Shown: positions 1 to 9,014 of the stretch, piece after piece
Layout: each line of letters begins with the position of its first letter
Numbering within the stretch: position 1 is the first letter of the stretch
Assembly (NCBI RefSeq): GCF_016907435.1
Contig: NZ_JAFBBZ010000001.1
Coordinates: 806,001-870,000 of the forward strand
DNA from: Nocardioides salarius
Lineage (GTDB): Bacteria > Actinomycetota > Actinomycetes > Propionibacteriales > Nocardioidaceae
Reading direction: 5' to 3'
DNA length: 64,000 nt
Notes under the pieces: generated by a model
Told to the model about the DNA's origin: nothing
Seen by the model: only the letters and a program-made list of their open reading frames with translations
Database searches by the model: none
Position numbers and translations under genes: made by a program

Positions 1-1610
1 GATCCGACCGGCTGGTCCTGCGCCGGCACCCACCAGGGGCCCCGCTGGTCGAGCACGTACGCCGCCGCCCCGGCGGCCACCGTGACCAGCAGCAGCCCCG
101 CGACCCAGCGCCCCGGGGCGGCCGAGAGCGGGCGCACCACGCGGCCCAGGGGCGAGCGCACCCGCGAGCCGCCCGGCCCCCACCACAGCCCCAGCACCAG
201 GGCCCCGGCGCCCGCGAGCAGCGTCACGACGGTGCCGGCGGCCAACGAGTAGCAGACCAGTCCCGCGGCCGCGGCCAGCCCGAGGGCCCACAGCTGCAGC
301 ACGATCGTGGAGGGGATGGAGCGCAGCAGGTCCCACGGCGCGCGCACCAGCACCACGGGCGCGTCGTACCAGCGACGCCCGCGCAGCCGCCGGCGATCGC
401 CCACGTGGCTGGCGGCCAGCGACCCGCTGCGCAGCAGCCAGACGGCCACCAGCACCAGCGCCAGGCCGGCGTACGGCACCGCGGCCACCCCGACCGCCAC
501 GGCCACCCCGCCGGCCAGGGTGAGCAGCCCGCGGCGCACCCGCTCGAGCGGCGGCACCCGAGGCGCCTGGTCGTCCCACTGCTGGTCGGACCACTGCTCG
601 TCGGACCACTGCTCGGTGGGCAGCACGGCGGTGTGCGGGCCCTCCTCCGGCCGGTCGTCCCGCCAGTCGTCCTGCCGGCCCTCCTGCCAGTCGACCGGCT
701 CGGCCTCGACGCGGGTCTCCTCCTCAGGCCACACGGCGGCCCGCATCGGCGCGGTCTCGACCACCTCGGGCAGCGGGCCGGCGACCGGTCGCCGGTGCAC
801 CTGGGTCGACTGCGGGCGCAGCCAGTCGAGGATCTCCCCCAGGGTGGGCCGACGCTCCGGGTCGGGGTCGAGGGCGGCCTCGACGACGTCGTGCAGGTCG
901 CCGCGCAGCCCGTCGAGGTCGTGCTCGCCGCGGCGCACCCGGTCCATCACCGCCATCGAGGGGCCCCGCCCGAAGGGGGCCCGGCCGGTGCCGGCGTAGG
1001 CGACCGTGGCCGCCCACGAGTGCACGTCGGAGGCGGTGCTGGCGTCGTCGCCGTAGAGGATCTCGGGGGCCAGGTAGCCGGGGGTGCCGATCAGCCAGCC
1101 GGTGTGGGTCAGGCGCGGGTCGTCGGCGACGCGGGCCAGCCCGAAGTCGATGAGGATCGGGGTGCGGCCCTCCATCAGCACGTTGGAGGGCTTGACGTCG
1201 CGGTGCAGCACCCCGACCTCGTGCACCGAGGCCAGGCCCTCGGCCAGGCACCCGGCGAACCAGACGAGGTCGCGCCCGACGACCGGGCCCTCCTCGACGA
1301 CGTGGTCGTGCAGGGAGAGCCCGGGCACGTAGCGGGTGGCGACGTAGGGCACGTCGCCCCAGGGGTCGGCGTCGATGACCTCGGCCACCCAGCGGCTGCG
1401 CACCCGCGAGAGCGAGGAGACCTCGCGCTCGAGCCGCTGGCGGGCCTCGTCGCCGCCGACGACGTGGGGGCGCAGCACCTTGAGCGCCACCCGCTCGCCG
1501 CCGGGGCGCCGGGCCAGGTGCACCACGCCCATGCCGCCCTCGCCGATCTGGGTCAGCAGCGTGTAGCCGCCGACGGTGGCGAGGGCGGCGCTGCGCGGCG
1601 TGGTGCTCAC
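1..1610 (-). CDS. Serine/threonine protein kinase with membrane C-terminus (partial)
   Basis: A GTG-started reading frame stays open to the window edge, so the C-terminus is missing; about 536 residues are visible. The N-terminal half is a Hanks-type kinase: glycine loop GEGGMG at 23-28, lysine 44 in VALK, HRDVKPSN at 136-143, DFG at 155-157 and APE at 181-183. These catalytic residues are intact, so it should phosphorylate Ser/Thr. After the kinase comes an acidic linker with short repeats of the form DEQWSDEQWSDQQW, then several hydrophobic stretches (LLTLAGGVAVAVGVAAV, LQLWALGLAAAAGLVCY and more). The kinase therefore probably faces the cytoplasm and is anchored by a multi-helix membrane region, unlike PknB, which has one helix and external PASTA domains. 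No sensor domain is recognised. It lies 26 bases downstream of the iron-binding lipoprotein gene on the same strand. Confidence 0.9.
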   Translation of the reverse strand, partial: MSTTPRSAALATVGGYTLLTQIGEGGMGVVHLARRPGGERVALKVLRPHVVGGDEARQRLEREVSSLSRVRSRWVAEVIDADPWGDVPYVATRYVPGLSLHDHVVEEGPVVGRDLVWFAGCLAEGLASVHEVGVLHRDVKPSNVLMEGRTPILIDFGLARVADDPRLTHTGWLIGTPGYLAPEILYGDDASTASDVHSWAATVAYAGTGRAPFGRGPSMAVMDRVRRGEHDLDGLRGDLHDVVEAALDPDPERRPTLGEILDWLRPQSTQVHRRPVAGPLPEVVETAPMRAAVWPEEETRVEAEPVDWQEGRQDDWRDDRPEEGPHTAVLPTEQWSDEQWSDQQWDDQAPRVPPLERVRRGLLTLAGGVAVAVGVAAVPYAGLALVLVAVWLLRSGSLAASHVGDRRRLRGRRWYDAPVVLVRAPWDLLRSIPSTIVLQLWALGLAAAAGLVCYSLAAGTVVTLLAGAGALVLGLWWGPGGSRVRSPLGRVVRPLSAAPGRWVAGLLLVTVAAGAAAYVLDQRGPWWVPAQDQPVG

Positions 1611-1636
1611 GTCACGAGGCTACCGACACCGGGGCC

Positions 1637-2686
1637 TCACTCGCTGGAGACGGCACCGGCCAGCGCCTCGACGAAGGTGTCGAGGCTGTAGGTCAGCGAC
1701 AGCGCGGTCGGCGGGGAGACCGAGGAGACGACGGCCTCGCCCGCGACGGTGGCCACGTGACCCTCCTGGAACTGCTCCATGGTCTGGTACGTCGGGTCCT
1801 CGGCGATCTCGTCGGCCCGCTCCTGCGTCGCGGCGTAGGACAGCAGCACGTCGGACTCCAGCTGGTCGACGTTCTCGGTGCTGAGCGTGTAGTAGAAGGT
1901 GCTCTCGCCGGTGTCGAGCTCGTCGACGCTCGGGGCGACGGTGAAGCCGAGGTCCTCGAGGAACTGCACACGCGGGTCGGCGGCGCTGTAGACGTAGAAG
2001 GCGCTCGGGTCGATGGCGACCGCGGCGATGCTGGTGCCCTCGAACTCGGGGTGCGCCTCGGCCGCGGCGGCCACGTCGGCGTCGATGTCGGCGAGCACCT
2101 GGTCGGCCTCGTCGTCCTGGCCCAGCACGTCGCCGACGGTGGTGATGACCTCGCGCCACGGCGTCGACCACGGCTGGTCGGGGTAGGCCACGGTCGGGGC
2201 GATCTGGGTGAGCTTGTCGTAGTCGGCCTCGGTGATGCCGGAGTAGTTGGCCAGGATCACGTCGGGGGCCGCGGCGGCGATCTCCTCGAACGGCGGCGCC
2301 TCGCCGGGCGTCAGCGCGGTGGGCTGCTCGGCGTCGAGCTCCTCGAAGGCCTCCTCCTGCCACGGCATGAAGCCCTCCTCGGAGGCGCCGTAGCTGAGCT
2401 TCTCCATGGCCACGGGCACCACGCCCAGCGCGAGCACGGCGTCGGGGGTGCCCCAGCCCCAGGTGACGACGCGCTCGGGGCGCTCGGTGACCTCGGTGGC
2501 ACCGAAGGCGTGCTCGACGGTGACCGGCTCGAACTCCTCGGCACCGGCGGCGTCGTCGGTCTGGGGCTCCTCGGCGGCGTCGTCGGTGCCGCAGGCGGCC
2601 AGGGGCAGCACCAGCAGGCCCGCCACGAGGGGAAGGACGAGACCGGACAGGCGGGACCGGGAGGTCCGTCGACGAAGGGACGACAC
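1637..2686 (-). CDS. Iron-siderophore ABC transporter substrate-binding lipoprotein
   Basis: This is a FecB/FepB-type periplasmic-binding-protein homologue of about 349 residues. The N-terminus has an Arg-rich n-region, a hydrophobic core and the lipobox LAAC, so the mature protein should be lipid-anchored outside the membrane and deliver ferric siderophore to the permeases encoded just upstream. Typical family stretches include RVVTWGWGTPDAVLALGV and PDVILANYSG. The start at 2686 is preferred because GAGGAG sits five bases before it; an in-frame GTG two codons upstream (2692) overlaps that site. It is separated from the ATPase gene by 43 bases that include an IdeR-type box, so it can be transcribed on its own under iron control. 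The exact siderophore cannot be read from sequence. Confidence 0.9.
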   Translation of the reverse strand: MSSLRRRTSRSRLSGLVLPLVAGLLVLPLAACGTDDAAEEPQTDDAAGAEEFEPVTVEHAFGATEVTERPERVVTWGWGTPDAVLALGVVPVAMEKLSYGASEEGFMPWQEEAFEELDAEQPTALTPGEAPPFEEIAAAAPDVILANYSGITEADYDKLTQIAPTVAYPDQPWSTPWREVITTVGDVLGQDDEADQVLADIDADVAAAAEAHPEFEGTSIAAVAIDPSAFYVYSAADPRVQFLEDLGFTVAPSVDELDTGESTFYYTLSTENVDQLESDVLLSYAATQERADEIAEDPTYQTMEQFQEGHVATVAGEAVVSSVSPPTALSLTYSLDTFVEALAGAVSSE

Positions 2687-2729
2687 GTCCACTCCTCACT
2701 GTGAAGGACCGGCCGAGCCCGGTCGTTTA

Positions 2730-3556
<827 letters not shown>

Positions 3557-3560
<4 letters not shown>

Positions 3561-4627
3561 CGTGCTGCCGTCCTTCCGGTGCTCATCAGCCAGATCAGGT
3601 AGGGCCCACCGATCGCGCCGGTGACGACCCCCACGGGCACCGACAGGTCGCCGGGCAGGAGGTGCTGGGCCAGCAGGTCGGCCCCCACCACCAGCACGAC
3701 GCCCACCAGCGCCGACTCCGCCAGCGCCAGGCTGCCGTCGGAGAGCAGCCGGCGCGCGACCGGCGCGGCGACGAACGCCACGAAGGCCACCGGCCCGGCC
3801 GCGGCGGTCGCGGCGCACGCCAGGGCGACGCCGAGCGCGATCACCGCGGCGCGCACCAGCTCGGGACGCAGCCCGAGGCCGCCGGCCTGGTCGTCGCCCA
3901 GCAGGAGCAGGTCGAGGCGGCGAGCGACCAGGGCCACCAGCGGCACCAGCAGCGCCAGCGCGCCCGCGAGCACCTGCACCAGCCCCCACTCGGCCTGGGC
4001 CAGGCTGCCGGCCATCCAGCGCAGCGCCACCTGGGCCTGGTTCACCTCGCTGCGCGTCAGCAGGTAGCCGACCACCGCCGCGCAGACGTAGGCCACCCCG
4101 ATGCCCGAGAGCACGAAGCGGTGACCGGTCATCCCGCCGCGCCACGCGACGGCGTACAGCAGCAGGCCGACGAGCGAGCCCCCGCCCAGCGCCGACAGCG
4201 ACACCGCCGCCCCGCTGAGCCCGCCGAGCAGCAGGGCGGCGACCGCGCCGGCGCTGGCCCCCTGCGAGATGCCGATGATGTCGGGGCTGGCCAGGGGGTT
4301 GCGCAGCACCGACTGGAACAGCGCGCCGGCGAGCCCGAAGGCGACGCCGACCAGCACCGCGAGCAGCAGCCGGGGCGCGCGCAGCTCGACGACGATGAAG
4401 CGCGCCGACGGGTCCTCGGCACCGACCAGCGCGCCCAGCACCTGGCCGAGCGAGAGCGGGAAGTCACCCATCACCAGCGCCGCACCCGAGAGCGACAGGG
4501 CCAGCGCGACGAGCACCGCCAGCACGCCCGTACGCCGGGTGCGGCGGCGCCTGCGCGCGGCCCGCAGGCCTGCTGCGGCGACCTGGTGGCGCCCCAGGGG
4601 GCTGCGTTCCAGCATGCCCGCGCTCAC
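3557..4627 (-). CDS. Iron-siderophore ABC transporter permease, second subunit (FecCD family)
   Basis: A 356-residue FecCD/BtuC-type permease with about nine to ten hydrophobic helices. A basic N-terminal tail rich in Arg (residues 20-33) precedes the first helix. Family features are SPDIIGISQGASAGA near residue 110 and the coupling-helix region around GGLGLRPELVRA. It pairs with the permease encoded immediately upstream to form the channel. It overlaps that gene by four bases at its start and the ATPase gene by four bases at its end, so all three are one transcript. Confidence 0.92.
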
Positions 4628-5649
4628 GCGGCCACCGCCGTCGAGCGGCGCACGATCAGCAGCAGCACCGGCGCCCCGACCAGGGCGACGACCAGCCCGG
4701 CCTCGAGCTCACCGGGGCGCACGACGAGGCGACCCACGACGTCGGCGCCCAGCAGCAGCACGGGGCCCAGCAGCGCCGAGACCGTGACGATCCAGCGGTA
4801 GTCGAGGCCGACGAGCACCCGGGCCAGGTGCGGCACCGCGAGACCCACGAAGGCGATGGGGCCGACCATCGAGACCGCCGAGCCGCAGAGCAGCACCACC
4901 GCGAGCACGACCAGCAGGCGCCCGCGCACGACGTCCTGGCCCAGCCCGCGGGCCACGTCGTCGCCCAGTGCCAGCGCGTTGAGCACGCGGCCGGCCGCGA
5001 GCGACAGCGCGAGGCCGACGAGCACGAAGGGCAGCACCGTGGTCAGCACGTCGAGGGGGCGGTTGGCCAGCGAGCCGACCTGCCAGAACCGGTAGTCGTC
5101 GAGGGCCTGGGTGTCGGCGAGCAGCACGACGGTGATGACGGAGGTCGAGGTGGCGGTGACGGCGGCGCCGACGAGGGCGAGCTTGACGGGCGTGACGCCC
5201 TCGAAGCCCAGCGACGCGGCGCCGTAGACGACGACGGCGGCCAGCGCGGCGCCGGCGAAGGCGAACCACAGGTAGCCCGAGACGGAGGTGACGCCGAGCA
5301 GGGAGATCGCGCCCAGCACCGCCAGCGAGGCGCCCGAGTTGATCCCCAGCAGCCCGGGGTCGGCGATCGGGTTGCGGGTGACCCCCTGCATCAGCGCGCC
5401 GGCCACGCCCAGCGCGGCCCCGCCGACCAGCCCGACCAGGGTGCGCGGCACCCGCAGGTCGCGCACCACCAGGTGGTCGTTGTCGCCGGCGACCGGGTCG
5501 ACCAGCGCGGCCCACACCTGCGCCAGCGAGACGTCGCGGGCCCCCAGCGCCAGGCTGGCGACCACGGCGAGCAGCAGCAGCGCGAGCAGGCCGGGCAGCA
5601 CCGGGCCTCGCAGCGACGCGGCGGGCGCACGGGTCAGGGTCGAGGACAC
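4624..5649 (-). CDS. Iron-siderophore ABC transporter permease, first subunit (FecCD family)
   Basis: This 341-residue FecCD permease is the first gene of the three-gene iron transporter operon. It carries the family motif IADPGLLGINSGASLA near residue 95 and about nine to ten hydrophobic segments. Translation appears to start at GTG 5649, which lies six bases after the hexamer TAGCCT, so the mRNA probably has no leader. That -10 hexamer sits inside an IdeR box, giving direct iron repression of the operon. With the downstream permease, ATPase and lipoprotein it forms a complete ferric siderophore importer. No siderophore biosynthesis genes are present in the window. Confidence 0.92.
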   Translation of the reverse strand: MSSTLTRAPAASLRGPVLPGLLALLLLAVVASLALGARDVSLAQVWAALVDPVAGDNDHLVVRDLRVPRTLVGLVGGAALGVAGALMQGVTRNPIADPGLLGINSGASLAVLGAISLLGVTSVSGYLWFAFAGAALAAVVVYGAASLGFEGVTPVKLALVGAAVTATSTSVITVVLLADTQALDDYRFWQVGSLANRPLDVLTTVLPFVLVGLALSLAAGRVLNALALGDDVARGLGQDVVRGRLLVVLAVVLLCGSAVSMVGPIAFVGLAVPHLARVLVGLDYRWIVTVSALLGPVLLLGADVVGRLVVRPGELEAGLVVALVGAPVLLLIVRRSTAVAA

Positions 5650-5653
5650 CGAC

Positions 5654-5672
5654 TTAGGCTAGCCTCACCTTC
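5654..5672 (-). promoter_or_regulatory. DtxR/IdeR-type iron box overlapping the -10 of the permease operon
   Basis: TTAGGCTAGCCTCACCTTC (plus strand) matches the IdeR consensus at 15 of 19 positions. The minus-strand hexamer TAGCCT at 5656-5661, six bases before the GTG start at 5649, is a likely -10 element and lies inside the box. Repressor binding would therefore block RNA polymerase directly. Confidence 0.8.
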
Positions 5673-5701
5673 CCGCCGACGCACACCGGGCGTCGCGCAG
5701 G

Positions 5702-6790
5702 TCACACGATGCGGTGCATCCAGCCGAAGGAGTCCTCGGCGCGACCGAACTGGATGTCGACGAGCGCCTGGCGGACGCTGCGGGTCAGGTCGCCGCCGCC
5801 CTCGCCGGTGTCGGCGGGGGCGGGCACCTCTCCCCCGGCGTGCCTGAGCGCGCCGACGGGGGTCACGACCGCAGCGGTGCCGCAGGCGAAGATCTCGCGG
5901 ATCCGGCCCGAGGTGACGCCGTCGCGCCACTCCTCGACCGAGAAGCGGTGCTCGTCGACGCGGTGCCCCAGCTTGCCCGCCAGCTCGATGATCGAGGCGC
6001 GGGTGATGCCCTCCAGGATCGTGCCGGTGGCCGGGGTGACGATGGTGCCGTCGTCGTGCACGAAGTACATGTTCATCCCGCCGAGCTCCTCGACGTAGCG
6101 CATCTCCTGCGCGTCGAGGAAGACCACCTGGTCGCAGCCGTGCGCGGTGGCCTCCTGCTGGGCCACCAGCGACGAGGCGTAGTTGCCGCCGGTCTTGGCC
6201 GCACCCATGCCGCCGCGACCGGCGCGGGTGTACTCCTCGGTCAGCCACAGGCTCACCGGCTTGAGCCCGCCCTTGAAGTAGGCGCCGGCGGGGCTGGCGA
6301 TGACCATGAAGGTCACGTGCTGGGACGGGCGCACGCCCAGGAACTTCTCCGAGGCGAACATGAAGGGCCGCAGGTAGAGGCTCTTCTCACCGGTGTTGTC
6401 GGGCACCCAGCGCTGGTCGACCTCGACCAGCGCGCGCACCGCGGCCAGGAAGTCCTCGGTCTCGAGCACCGGCAGCGCGAGGCGGTGGCTCGAGCGCGCC
6501 ATTCGCTCGGCGTTCTGCTCGGGACGGAAGGCCCACACCGAGCCGTCCTCGTGGCGGTAGGCCTTCATCCCCTCGAAGGTCTCCTGCGCGTAGTGCAGCA
6601 CCGCGGTCGCGGGGTCGAGGGTCAGCGGCCCGTACGGCGTGATCCGCGCGTCGTGCCAGCCCTTCTCCGGCGTCCACTCCACCGTGAACATGTGGTCGGT
6701 GAAGTGGGTGCCGAACCCGGGGGCGGCCAGGATCTCGGCCAGCCGGTCGTCGGGGACGGGCGAGGGGTTGCGGGTGACGCTGATCTCCAT
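5702..6790 (-). CDS. ilvE: Branched-chain amino acid aminotransferase
   Basis: A PLP-dependent class IV aminotransferase of 362 residues that transfers the amino group between glutamate and the keto acids of leucine, isoleucine and valine, the last step of their synthesis. Recognisable stretches are LHYAQETFEGMKAYR, the PLP-lysine region GMGAAKTGGNYASS, and EELGGMNMYFV. Length is normal for the actinobacterial type. The ATG at 6790 is preferred because TAGTTT lies seven bases upstream, typical of leaderless mRNA here; an ATG two codons upstream (6796) is the alternative. It is followed by the iron operon and preceded by leuB on the same strand, which keeps BCAA genes together although each seems to have its own promoter. 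Confidence 0.95.
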   Translation of the reverse strand: MEISVTRNPSPVPDDRLAEILAAPGFGTHFTDHMFTVEWTPEKGWHDARITPYGPLTLDPATAVLHYAQETFEGMKAYRHEDGSVWAFRPEQNAERMARSSHRLALPVLETEDFLAAVRALVEVDQRWVPDNTGEKSLYLRPFMFASEKFLGVRPSQHVTFMVIASPAGAYFKGGLKPVSLWLTEEYTRAGRGGMGAAKTGGNYASSLVAQQEATAHGCDQVVFLDAQEMRYVEELGGMNMYFVHDDGTIVTPATGTILEGITRASIIELAGKLGHRVDEHRFSVEEWRDGVTSGRIREIFACGTAAVVTPVGALRHAGGEVPAPADTGEGGGDLTRSVRQALVDIQFGRAEDSFGWMHRIV

Positions 6791-6797
6791 GGGCATC

Positions 6798-6803
6798 AAA
6801 CTA
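6798..6803 (-). promoter_or_regulatory. Likely -10 hexamer for ilvE (leaderless)
   Basis: Minus-strand TAGTTT ends seven bases before the ATG at 6790. With this spacing transcription should begin at or next to the start codon. Confidence 0.55.
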
Positions 6804-6823
6804 CCGCTCTCGTCAGGTGGGGC

Positions 6824-7906
6824 TCAGCCTGCTACCCGCTTGGCGACCGAGTCGCCCACCTCGGCGGTGCGGCGACGCGCCGTGCCACGCTCGGCGAGGT
6901 CGGCCAGCACCGCGTCCTCGATGCGCGCGGCCGCCTCGGGGTGGCCGAGGTGGTCGAGCAGCAGCGCGGTCGACAGGATCGCCGCGGTCGGGTCGGCGAC
7001 CTGCTGCCCGGCGATGTCGGGGGCCGAGCCGTGCACCGGCTCGAACATCGACGGTGTGGTGCGGTCGGGGTTGATGTTGCCCGAGGCCGCGAGCCCGATG
7101 CCGCCGCTGATGGCGCCGGCCAGGTCGGTGATGATGTCGCCGAAGAGGTTGTCGGTGACGACCACGTCGAAGCGCTGCGGGTTGGTGGTCATGTGGATCA
7201 TCGCCGCGTCGATGTGCATGTAGTCGACGGTGACGTCGGGGTGCTCGGCGGCCACGGCCTGGGTCAGGCGCCACCACACCGAGCCCGCGTGCACCAGCAC
7301 GTTGGTCTTGTGGACCAGGGTCAGCTTCTTGCGCGGGCGGCGCTCGGCGCGTGCGAAGGCGTCGCGCACGACGCGCTCCACGCCGTACGCCGTGTTGACG
7401 GAGACCTCGGTGGCCACCTCGGCCGGGGTGCCGACGCGCAGGGCGCCGCCGTTGCCGGTGTAGGGGCCCTCGGTGCCCTCGCGCACCACGACGAAGTCGA
7501 CCTCGTCGTCGCCGAGGACCTCGCGGCTCAGCGGCGAGGTGACGCCGGGGAAGATCCGCGAGGGGCGCAGGTTGACGTAGTGGTCGAGCTCGAAGCGCAG
7601 CCGCAGCAGCAGGCCGCGCTCGAGGAGGCCGGGAGGGATGCTCGGGTCGTTCGGCTTGCCGCCGACGGCGCCGAGCAGGATGGCGTCGTGCTCGCGGATC
7701 TCGCTGAGCACGGTGTCGGGCAGCACCTCGCCGGTCGCGAGGTAGCGCTCCGCGCCGAGGTCGTAGCGGGTCTGCTCGAAGGTGACCCCTGCCGGTGAGG
7801 CGACCTCGAGGACCTTGAGGGCCTCGGCGGTCACCTCCTGCCCGATGCCGTCGCCGGGGATGACGGCGAGCTTGACGGGACCGGTCGCGACAGGAGTGGA
7901 GGTCAT
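6824..7906 (-). CDS. leuB: 3-isopropylmalate dehydrogenase
   Basis: This 360-residue protein oxidises and decarboxylates 3-isopropylmalate to 2-oxoisocaproate with NAD in leucine synthesis. Family marks are [13 protein letters not shown] at residues 11-23, GAVGGKPND, the substrate arginines around LLRLRFELD and ..[10 protein letters not shown], and the cofactor region [19 protein letters not shown] with [10 protein letters not shown]. The ATG at 7906 is preferred: TAGCGT lies seven bases upstream and the family N-terminus begins right after it. A longer in-frame extension to 8191 has no family similarity. It begins 10 bases after a small ORF and is followed by ilvE. Confidence 0.95.
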   Translation of the reverse strand: MTSTPVATGPVKLAVIPGDGIGQEVTAEALKVLEVASPAGVTFEQTRYDLGAERYLATGEVLPDTVLSEIREHDAILLGAVGGKPNDPSIPPGLLERGLLLRLRFELDHYVNLRPSRIFPGVTSPLSREVLGDDEVDFVVVREGTEGPYTGNGGALRVGTPAEVATEVSVNTAYGVERVVRDAFARAERRPRKKLTLVHKTNVLVHAGSVWWRLTQAVAAEHPDVTVDYMHIDAAMIHMTTNPQRFDVVVTDNLFGDIITDLAGAISGGIGLAASGNINPDRTTPSMFEPVHGSAPDIAGQQVADPTAAILSTALLLDHLGHPEAAARIEDAVLADLAERGTARRRTAEVGDSVAKRVAG

Positions 7907-7913
7907 GGGCCGA

Positions 7914-7919
7914 ACGCTA
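7914..7919 (-). promoter_or_regulatory. Likely -10 hexamer for leuB (leaderless)
   Basis: Minus-strand TAGCGT ends seven bases before the leuB ATG and overlaps the stop codon of the small ORF at 7917-8042. Confidence 0.5.
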
Positions 7920-8042
7920 GTTGTCGTCGGGGCGCTGGCCGCCGTTGTCCCGCAGGTCGAGCGAGGCCTGGACCGCCTCGACGCTGCGCGGGTTCTCGGG
8001 GTGGTGGGCCGCCGGGCCCCACTCGGGGTACATGTCGTACAT
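7917..8042 (-). CDS. Small hypothetical protein, 41 residues
   Basis: This short ORF starts [14 protein letters not shown] and ends [12 protein letters not shown]. It is hydrophilic, with no signal peptide or membrane segment, and its function is unknown. Support for translation is the strong ribosome binding site AAGGAG, seven bases before the ATG at 8042, and its tight placement 10 bases upstream of leuB on the same strand. Larger in-frame extensions lack a good start site. It may be a conserved actinobacterial small protein or a translated leader for leuB; the sequence has no run of leucine codons, so a classical attenuator role is unlikely. Confidence 0.55.
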   Translation of the reverse strand: MYDMYPEWGPAAHHPENPRSVEAVQASLDLRDNGGQRPDDN

Positions 8043-8444
8043 GGTGCGTCTCCTTCTCGGTGGTGATCTGGTGTCGGTCCTGCGGTGGTTCTCCTGCGAT
8101 GGCTCACGCCACGGCCGGAGATGACCCCGCGGTGGGGACGGACGACCCATGGATCGCATGGGAGGTGGAGACCTCGAGAGGAGCGGATCACGCGTGTTCA
8201 GCGAAGTGGACCCGCCGCGGAGACATCTTCAGATGTGCCGTGAGACCAAGAGCAACGCCGAACACCGCGGCGAGGTGGCCTCACTGGCAGCTATCGCTGC
8301 TGGGCCTCGCCGCGGCACTCGATAAGTACGTAGATGCTCCGCATGGTGGACACAGCCTAGGCACGCACACCGGACGCCGGCTACCGCTTTCCGGAATGTG
8401 TCCACGATCCGGGACGAGCGTCTCGAGGTGACAGACTCCCCGCC
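8043..8444. other. 402 bp noncoding gap with several inverted repeats
   Basis: I see no convincing protein gene here. The base composition is less GC-rich than the flanks around 8200-8400. It holds the 5' region of the small ORF on the minus strand, two strong inverted repeats (8265-8315 and 8346-8405), and a candidate -10 (CAGACT, 8432-8437) seven bases before the methyltransferase ATG at 8445. Confidence 0.6.
8265..8405. ncRNA. Candidate structured RNA or palindromic element (strand uncertain)
   Basis: An 11 bp perfect inverted repeat, CCGCGGCGAGG at 8265-8275 and CCTCGCCGCGG at 8305-8315, encloses an inner 5 bp stem GCAGC/GCTGC with loop TATC (8287-8300). A second perfect 9 bp pair, GTGGACACA at 8346-8354 and TGTGTCCAC at 8397-8405, encloses CCGG/CCGG pairings. 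Two adjacent nested hairpins in an otherwise empty gap suggest a structured RNA or a transposon remnant. No known RNA family is recognised. Confidence 0.3.
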
Positions 8445-9014
8445 ATGAGTGCCCCTCCCGAGCTGCCGGACGTCGTGCGCCGCGCCTTCGAGGTCTCGCG
8501 CCGCGCCGGCTACGTCTCGTTCTGCCGCAACGAGACCGGTCGGCTGCTGGCCACGCTGGCCGCGACCCGCGAGGGCACGATGGCCGAGTTCGGCACCGGC
8601 TGCGGGGTCGGCACGGCCTGGCTGCGCAGCGGTGTGCGCGGGCAGGACGCCCGCATCGTGACCGCCGAGCTCGACCCCCGGCTGGCCCGGGCGGCCTCGG
8701 AGATCTTCGTCGACGACCCGCTGGTCGAGGTGCTGGCCGCCGACTGGTCGACCCTGCTCGACAAGGGCCCCTTCTCGCTGCTCTTCCTCGACTCGGGCCA
8801 GCCGGGCGAGGTCGGGGTCGACGCGATCGCCGACCTGGTCGCCGACGGCGGGATCGTGGTCCTCGACGACTTCACGCCGTGCGAGCAGTGGCCGCCGGTG
8901 ACCTACGGCCGCGTCGACGTGCTGCGCGAGCAGTGGCTGACCGACCCGCGCTTCACCGCCGTCGAGGTGATGGTCGCCTCCGACGCCTCCACGATCATCG
9001 CGACGAAGCGGTAG
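8445..9014 (+). CDS. SAM-dependent O-methyltransferase-like protein
   Basis: This 189-residue protein has a Rossmann methyltransferase core. The SAM-binding motif I is AEFGTGCGVGTAWL at about residues 47-60, an acidic residue follows in VTAELDPRLAR, and LLFLDSG and GIVVLDDF match motifs of the class I O-methyltransferase (methyltransferase_24) group. The substrate is not predictable. CAGACT lies seven bases before the ATG, consistent with a leaderless start. Its last 20 bases overlap the convergent YczE-type gene. It is small but complete for this group. Confidence 0.8.
   Translation: MSAPPELPDVVRRAFEVSRRAGYVSFCRNETGRLLATLAATREGTMAEFGTGCGVGTAWLRSGVRGQDARIVTAELDPRLARAASEIFVDDPLVEVLAADWSTLLDKGPFSLLFLDSGQPGEVGVDAIADLVADGGIVVLDDFTPCEQWPPVTYGRVDVLREQWLTDPRFTAVEVMVASDASTIIATKR

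Noticed and set aside
405..1691. Long plus-strand open frame opposite the kinase gene
   Set aside because: Its sequence is Ala/Gly/His/Arg-rich with no recognisable domain. The opposite strand has a fully motif-supported kinase.
5714..7798. A 694-codon plus-strand frame opposite ilvE and leuB
   Set aside because: Shadow of two certain genes; Val/His/Gln/Arg-rich and no family features.
8060..8431. 123-codon plus-strand frame in the 8043-8444 gap
   Set aside because: No ribosome site, atypical composition, and it runs through the inverted repeats. A decayed gene cannot be excluded.
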